A stretch of DNA of 64,000 bases, from the NCBI GenBank assembly GCA_944990035.1, contig CALYLX010000060.1:372001-436000 (forward strand). Direction: 5' to 3'. Origin of the DNA: Clitopilus passeckerianus. Lineage: Eukaryota > Basidiomycota > Agaricomycetes > Agaricales > Entolomataceae. Positions 58,603 through 64,000 of the stretch are shown here, piece by piece (position 1 is the first letter of the stretch; every line of letters begins with the position of its first letter). Both the position numbers and the translations under genes were made by a program. The notes beneath the pieces were generated by a model. The model was not told the origin of the DNA, did not search any database, and saw nothing but the letters and a program-made list of their open reading frames with translations.

Positions 58603-59819
58603 CTGTACGACGGTATAAAACGAGCATGATGAAAGCCGAATGGCGGTTACCCGAGGCCGACGAAAGATTGCTATCCTCCCGCCTGCCCGGATTCTGGCAG
58701 TGTATGAGTTTGAGTTTGAGTTTCATGCGAGTTTGGAACCCCGAAAATGAAGCCCTCCACGGCTATTCCGTCTATAGAGAGCCAGAATTAAGAGATTCGC
58801 CTTGATATTGCACACTTGGAAACATACAGGAAGATGACGATAGATTCCATGTAAGTGATTGAGCTCAAAACCCATGAGAATCGTTGAAGTATGTAAAGTT
58901 ATTGCCCAGCTTCACGATGATTGATGGGGTTAATTTTCCTTGTACAACCCCGCCTACCCGAGGGCCAGCAGCTCCCCCCAGAGTAGATGGAGTATCATTT
59001 TGTATTTCCTATTTCCTACAACTAGCCAGTAATACAGTGGCTGGTTATCCTGACATCTGAAGAATTATTGACATTCACTACGACGGGCGTGCAAATCCTC
59101 GGACGACGCTAAGGGCCTTTTCCATTATAACTACGGAACCCTTACCCTGGCAGAGCCAACATCCGAGACAAAACGTCAGATCTGAGTACGGGAATGCGAG
59201 CCAAGAGTCTCATAGCCCAGTTGGGTTGATTTCTATAAGTCGTTAGAGGCCACATCCCCAATAAGGCCACAGCGGCAGCCTGACCAATGAAGAACTCTGA
59301 AGAAATATATTTTACCTCCACTTTAGGAGGTACGGGTTTCTTCTTTAAAGGTCGCGTTCCATACCTCCTCCTACGAAGCTAGCACTACAAATCGACATCA
59401 AAAGTACCACCTCGGCGCTTGTTTCTGTGTGAGTGTGTGAGTGTAAACCGCACGAGGTCCCTAAACAGGAACGGCGGGTCTGTGGTCACGCATTTTATTA
59501 CAGCGCACGTGCACGGGCAGAACCTGCCCCCATTGCCGCTGTGAAGCAGGGATCGCACGGATTAGTGGCAGGTTCTACGTAAAATGTAACTAGATACAAG
59601 CCAACAGTACTACGACTCGGAACCGGACAGAAGAGCAATGTCAATACCCTGATCGATGCTCCTCCCGAGCGGTCATGGCTGCCGGAGCTTCGCTACCGTT
59701 GGTGATTCTGCCCAAATTGAGCGATCGTCTGTGACCACAATCGCGTCACGCATTTGTGACCTTATTTCGTGTAATCCAACAAGTCTCCAAACTGTTATCC
59801 TCTTCATCTCTACGATGGC
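58603..59819. other. Duplicated intergenic DNA, no gene
   Basis: The left part matches 54161-54720. The right end (CGCGTCACGCATTTGTGACC) matches the promoter region of the ASCC1-like gene. Confidence 0.45.
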
Positions 59820-60950
59820 GTAGATCATTGAAGCCTCGAGTTTAAGATATCCTGCCGATGTCCTTCCAACCATCTCGCCGTGTTTCTCGACTTCCTCGAC
59901 AGCACCTCTCAGAGTCCGTCTGAACTACATGGGGATCACGCGCCTCGCAAATCCACCGAACCCCAGAAAACAATGCCAGCCTCAGGAGTACGGTTCTTAT
60001 TGCCGCTATTAAAACAGAGCGGAACTGGGACCTCCAAGCATCTGGCACTGGTGATGAGCAAGAGCCAGCCGGGATGTGGGCAGAGGTGCTATGTTTCACA
60101 CCGAAAGAAAATGGCGTGGAAGGTGTGAAGTTGAGGATGCTTGGTTCCTCTTCTGCGCTCAACTGCGGCACTACTGATCGTCCCTCTTTTCTTTTTAGTT
60201 AAATGTCAAGAAGCCTAGATATTTGACTGATACGAGGCCTTTAAAGGTACGTTCCTCCTCTTGTCCCTCTGTACGTGAGGATACTTGTGTACTAATTGAC
60301 TGACCTCGCCAGTTCCATCATACGATCCTGAACACCTCCTACCGTGAACCACCTCGGGAGATGTGAGCTTGGGGTGACTTGATGGTACCCTTCTTGTTAC
60401 CAGAGCCTTCCATGAGAATGTGTTTGCTGACTTACAGTAGTTTCTCTACTCGTTTCGTGTAAATCTCATAAATTCGACGTTAGGAAGGCTGGGTACCTAA
60501 CTGATATGAGACCGTTGAATGTACGATGTACGTTCATGTTCCTCCTCCTGTTTCCCTTGACGTGAATATACACATGTACTAACGGGTGACCCCGCCAGCT
60601 CTATCGAACGCCTCTCACCGCAAACCATCTCGGGATCGAAAATTTACGTTCTGTTATTCGGATGTTCTAATGTTTGAGGAGTGGGCGAAGAGTTGTTTGC
60701 TGAATCTCAGCCTCTTCGCTCACGGGCTACTGGGTTGAGACCGATCGCACCTGTGTTGACAACAGCACTACCTCCAACTGCCGCCACCCCAACAACCCGT
60801 CTACGATCCGCTCGAGGCGCACGGCATCCCCGTCCCCATCCTCAAACCGCACCGAAACCCCCCCTCGGAGCCCCCCCCTCACTCTCTCCTCAACACCACG
60901 GACGCGCACGATGAGTAGAGGGAGGAGGGATGAAGGAGGTCGGATGATTG
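59820..60950 (+). pseudogene. ASCC1-like relic c with internal duplication
   Basis: Exon 3 debris starts near 59884 (CTTCCTCGACAGCACCTCT). The exon 4 to exon 5 junction occurs twice. At 60200-60360 TTCCATCATACGATCCTGAACACC still spells an H-x-T motif (FHHTILNT). At 60470-60700 the motif has decayed (CTCTATCGAACG), followed by TTCTGTTATTCGGATG and a proline-rich C-terminal remnant to about 60920. Frames are broken throughout. Non-functional. Confidence 0.7.
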
Positions 60951-61327
60951 CGTATGTGGTTGTGGGATAGGGGGGGGATGTATGTGAGTTGTGGGAGTGT
61001 GGGGTTGGCAGTGTAGGAGGGGGAGGAGGAGGAGGCACTGGATCTGGAGGAGGAGGAGGCAGGCAGAGGAGCTTTCCGATGAATTGAGAGGAGGTGAGGC
61101 GATTCTTATGCGGTAGGAATCTTGGCTGTTTCTTCGACTACGCCCTGTGTCTACTTAACTCTACCCGAAGCACACAAATTTCCTAGGACCGCTACCGACA
61201 CCACCGAGATATGTAAGATCTCAGACGCCTGACTTAAGTTGAACGACTCGCAAGGTAATTGGTTCCCACTGCCACATATAATTACAAGGGAGAATCGTGT
61301 AGAGATATAGGGTTAACGACTCCATTC

Positions 61328-61595
61328 TTAAATATAATGCGTGGAGCCGTCGGGACAAGTGCAAATGAGGGGGAAGCAAAACATAAGCCATGAGTGCTGC
61401 ATGTTCAGATGAATCAGACACCTACATCCTCGAGTAATTGTCATATGTACCCTTGTAATCCAAGATGCATTGATCTTCGTACGGAATCCAGGTCCTTTTA
61501 AGGACGGTGTCGGATCCTTCAACTGGATTGGTCCCCGGGGCGGCAGCGACGATGGAAACGAGCGTTGCAGCAAGGCCGATAGCGAACAACTTCAT
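61328..61595 (-). pseudogene. Small secreted-peptide gene copy 6, decayed
   Basis: Exon 1 61426-61595 and exon 2 61328-61364 are recognisable, with signal peptide, KR site and CTCPDG intact. Three changes point to loss of function. The intron acceptor AG is AT at 61365-61366. The second cysteine, residue 47, is Tyr. The TATA element reads TCTAAAAA (61681-61688). Without the acceptor, translation would stop at the exon 1 border. It is closest to copies 2 and 3 (68-residue class). A newer splice site elsewhere cannot be excluded. Confidence 0.75.
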
Positions 61596-61680
61596 GATTG
61601 TTTGAGTATTTGAGAAATCTGGTTTGTGGTCTGGTGGAGACTTTAGATTGCTTAAACTTCATTCGCCGTTATTGCTCGGC

Positions 61681-61688
61681 TTTTTAGA
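61681..61688 (-). promoter_or_regulatory. Degenerate TATA element of peptide copy 6
   Basis: TCTAAAAA where the functional copies have TATAAAAA, at the matching distance (86-93 bases before the ATG). Confidence 0.5.
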
Positions 61689-62453
61689 CTGTAGAAGGAG
61701 CGGACAGAAATCAACTGAGGTACCCGACGACGACGAGAGACTGTTATCCTGTACTATAATGTCCAGGTCTTCTGGCCAAAAGTGAGACTTCCCTGGCATT
61801 AATTAAATGGGGTATCATCTCGTATTACCTACAGCTAGCCAATACGGTGACTTGCAAACCTTGCATCTGGAGAATAAGTGACACTCGAATACGACGGCCG
61901 TGCGCATCCCCAGACGACGCCACCGGGTTTTTGCAGAACTCTGATGCGCAGAACCACCACATCTCTATCTCCTCACAGATGCCTTCAGGTAGCCTGTACA
62001 ATTATTTACTTTGCCCGCACGCATCGACTGACTAGACCACATGCTACGAGACCAGGGACTGAAAGCCCAGTCATTCTTCTTGACGTTTGGGATCATGAAT
62101 GTTACACCGACGGGACTTCCTCTGTCACGATGTTCATCGCCGACAAGCAGAAGCGCGAACAACTAACGCCGGCTCAGAGTCTTATAGTCCCCAAGTTGGG
62201 TTTATTTCTCTTGCAAAGCGAATCGAGGTCATATCCCCAATCAGGCAACAGCGGTGGCCCTTTCGCCTGCAGCGCCACCACTGATGGTAAACTTTCGAAC
62301 AATCCAACCATCCGGAGAGACGCAGAGCAACCGTTGGCAATGTTGTATGTGGCACAGACTCAGGTGAATTTCGAGCTTCAACAAATGTGAATGATGATAT
62401 ATGTCTATTCGAGAGGAGTCAAGATGTCGTAGAGATATTGGTTACGGAGGGCA

Positions 62454-63053
62454 TCACGCAAACCGGAGACGCGAATGAGGCAGGCTCCCTGAAAGGCTCG
62501 TTTCCACCCATCGACCAGAGGGACCATCCGGCCTCCACGACATCCCATCCCACCATTTATGATAAACTGCCTCGTGACGGCCTGTATGAAACAAATCTAT
62601 CCTGTTAACGCCATGCGAAACAGCACACGGCCTCCCGTTCACAAGCGTTCCGCCGAGGTAGATGAACCCACTCCACCCATAGCCATCCCAGAACTTATGG
62701 TATAGCGTCTGATCTCTCGCGACGAGAAACACATCCAGTCTATTTGGACCCCAAGAAACGACGGTGGGTATTTCGTACCATTCGCCACCAAGCCGTTCGT
62801 AACCCGTTTGATTCGGTAACCATATTTCCCCATTCCACCATTTGTGATGGAGGGCAAAGTCGTGTCCAATTATGAAGACGTCGACACGGTTGGGACCCCA
62901 AGAAATTGGAACTGGATCGAGAATGGCAACTCCTCCGAGAGATTCCCAAGGAATCCAGTGGGTTCCGTTCCAGGATTTGTGGTATACAGCGGAATCGCCG
63001 CCAACGACGAAGACGTGATGTCGGTTTTCTGGAATAGAGGTCACTGGCTGGAG
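62454..63053 (-). CDS. PLL-type beta-propeller lectin-like protein, short
   Basis: One long frame with four tandem blades of about 46-50 residues: HHVFVVGGDSAVYHKSWNG, then VDVFIIGHDFALHHKWWNG, LDVFLVARDQTLYHKFWDG and IDLFHTGRHEAVYHKWWDG. Each is followed by W and LGG-type turns, and the blades are linked by SWGPNR or SHGVNR. This is the blade signature of PLL-type lectins, which bind sugars such as fucose derivatives and usually have seven blades, so this protein is short or its 5' exons are undetected. The frame begins at an acceptor-like CCTCCAG near 63054. The upstream ATG near 63090 is in another frame, so the first exon is unresolved. Stop at 62454-62456. Confidence 0.7.
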   Translation of the reverse strand, partial: LQPVTSIPENRHHVFVVGGDSAVYHKSWNGTHWIPWESLGGVAILDPVPISWGPNRVDVFIIGHDFALHHKWWNGEIWLPNQTGYERLGGEWYEIPTVVSWGPNRLDVFLVARDQTLYHKFWDGYGWSGFIYLGGTLVNGRPCAVSHGVNRIDLFHTGRHEAVYHKWWDGMSWRPDGPSGRWVETSLSGSLPHSRLRFA

Positions 63054-63489
63054 GGATTAAGGCGCGTCTAAGTTTTTTGAGCAAGATGGACATACTGGGT
63101 AGTTACTTGAGATGGTGCTCAGCCGTCACAATTGACGAGCTGGGTATTTGAGCTCTGCGTCGGGGACATCAGCGTAATTTCTAGCGTAATACGACCACGC
63201 CAGCGTCACCCGAAGAGCATGAGTAATTCAAACATTATGAAAAAAATCCTATTTGATGGTTTTCTACTGTGGATAAGGCGGAGGTATGACCATGTCGTGG
63301 CAAGCATCCGTCGTCCCGAGGCGATTACAGGGAAGCCAAGGAGTCAAGGTGAACACGTGCAACATTAGATCCAGACCATGACACTAAAGCGTGACCACAA
63401 CTCTTACAAACATCGTCCATCTTGAGGCTGGTCCGATTGAACCTACCCACTCACAGATCTGCGACGATCTATCCAGCTCGTATGCAGAG
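63054..63489. other. Spacer upstream of the lectin gene
   Basis: It may hold the unidentified first exon of the lectin and the promoter region of both neighbours. No blade-like sequence was seen on the minus strand here. Confidence 0.35.
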
Positions 63490-64000
63490 AACGGGTCACT
63501 TGGTACCCCCGGAGCTTCATGCGGGACAATCTCTTCCCTCGCCGCGGAAGGTCAAACACTACATACCTGCTCGCTAGTTTCTAAATCCTGGTATCATTTC
63601 TCCATGCTAACCTTTTGGTCACATAGCCCTCTCCTGCTGCATATCAATGACAGAGACAGCATCATACGGACAGAGAGACTTCGTGAACTCCTAGAAAACC
63701 CACAGTGCAAATTCATTTCCTACCCTCAGCTTTTGGTGCTCTGCTGCCTGTCCATTTCCTCTGAGCTACGAAGTCATCGGACCTCTATGACCGGGATGTT
63801 TGGCGCCATCCTTAAACGTCTCTTAGGCTTTCCTTTGGATTTGACGGACATACGTATTGGCCGCATCTATCTTAACGGACGCGGTAAAAGATTTGATCGG
63901 AAGACGACATCGCTTCTGGATCCAAGTGAGCTTGGGTTTCATGGTACCACATTCCCTAACCTCGACTCAATGCTTCAATTTCTCGCGCCGTTCAGCACCC
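63490..64000 (+). CDS. F-box-like protein, N-terminal part (cut by window end)
   Basis: A long open frame from about 63520 to the window end reads SLAAEGQTLHTCSLVSKSWY, typical of the second half of an Agaricomycete F-box, followed by a leucine-rich hydrophobic region (LLVLCCLSISSELRSH, ILKRLLGFPLDLTDIRIG) and FPNLDSMLQFLAPFS. The expected first half, VPPELHA at 63503-63523, lies in a different frame. The F-box is therefore broken by a small frameshift, or the start is supplied by another exon. F-box proteins link substrates to SCF ubiquitin ligases. Whether this copy works is unclear. Confidence 0.5.

Larger units (their letters stand above)
58140..59640 (+). repeat. Partial tandem duplication unit 4
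   Basis: Holds peptide copy 5 and the downstream landmark (CGTGCAAATCCTCGGACGACGC near 59088), without an ASCC1-like part. It was probably truncated when the carboxypeptidase segment came to lie beside it. Confidence 0.45.
59640..62390 (+). repeat. Tandem duplication unit 5
   Basis: ASCC1-like relic c, decayed peptide copy 6 and the downstream landmark (CCCCAGACGACGCCACCGG near 61910). Most eroded unit. Confidence 0.5.

Noticed and set aside
46565..61595. Lipopeptide mating pheromone precursors
   Set aside because: The small precursors lack a C-terminal CaaX motif and have a signal peptide with disulfide-type cysteines, unlike basidiomycete pheromones.

Overview
The window is nuclear DNA from a filamentous fungus, most likely an Agaricomycete (mushroom-type basidiomycete). 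Genes are split by many 45-75 nt introns with GTRNGT donors and CTNAC/CTGAC-like branch sites. Gene content is typical of that group: large families of multi-pass membrane proteins, an F-box-like gene, S10 carboxypeptidases, an aspartic protease and a PLL-type lectin. No virus, CRISPR array, rRNA or convincing tRNA was seen. Exon boundaries were read by eye from splice consensus, reading phase and paralogue comparison.

Left part (1-38 kb): a dispersed array of multi-pass (7TM-like) membrane protein genes, in three related groups. Group 1 carries LSDxxIVxR, SHRR..L, ESGxxYCxxQ and a terminal GLYPA. It sits at 1-974, 4704-5966 (broken), 6684-7999, 14310-14730 (fragment), 14845-16199, 20792-22197, 26557-27903 and 28308-29664. 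Group 2 starts with MQNDVAELAG and sits at 16901-18613 and 23568-25056. Group 3 is a tandem trio at 32483-33880, 34284-35566 (broken) and 36558-37938. An S10 serine carboxypeptidase (9131-11495) and one small secreted-peptide gene (1490-1800) are embedded here.

Middle (39-46 kb): a decayed unidentified gene, a membrane-anchored pepsin-type aspartic protease (40875-43954) and an intact five-exon ASCC1-like gene of the 2H-phosphoesterase fold (44843-46242), which has a 17-nt micro-exon.

Right part (44.6-62.4 kb): a head-to-tail tandem duplication. The basic unit of about 3.2 kb holds an ASCC1-like gene (+) converging on a small secreted-peptide gene (-). Only the first ASCC1-like copy is intact; the later ones are relics. 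The peptide genes were mostly kept and diversified. Together with the copy at 1.5 kb there are five intact genes, one decayed copy and one orphan exon. Each intact gene encodes a signal peptide, a short pro-segment ending in KR or RR (a Kex2-type site) and a 34-45 residue mature peptide with the cysteine pattern C-x3-C-x(10 or 16)-C-x-C, followed by x-D-G. An identically placed intron separates the two cysteine pairs. I recognise no named family; the spacing resembles a minimal defensin-like CS-alpha-beta motif. This family is the best candidate for an undescribed system. A second, broken carboxypeptidase (55850-57901) interrupts the array.

Right edge (62.4-64 kb): a short PLL-type beta-propeller lectin gene (-) and the start of an F-box-like gene (+) cut by the window end.
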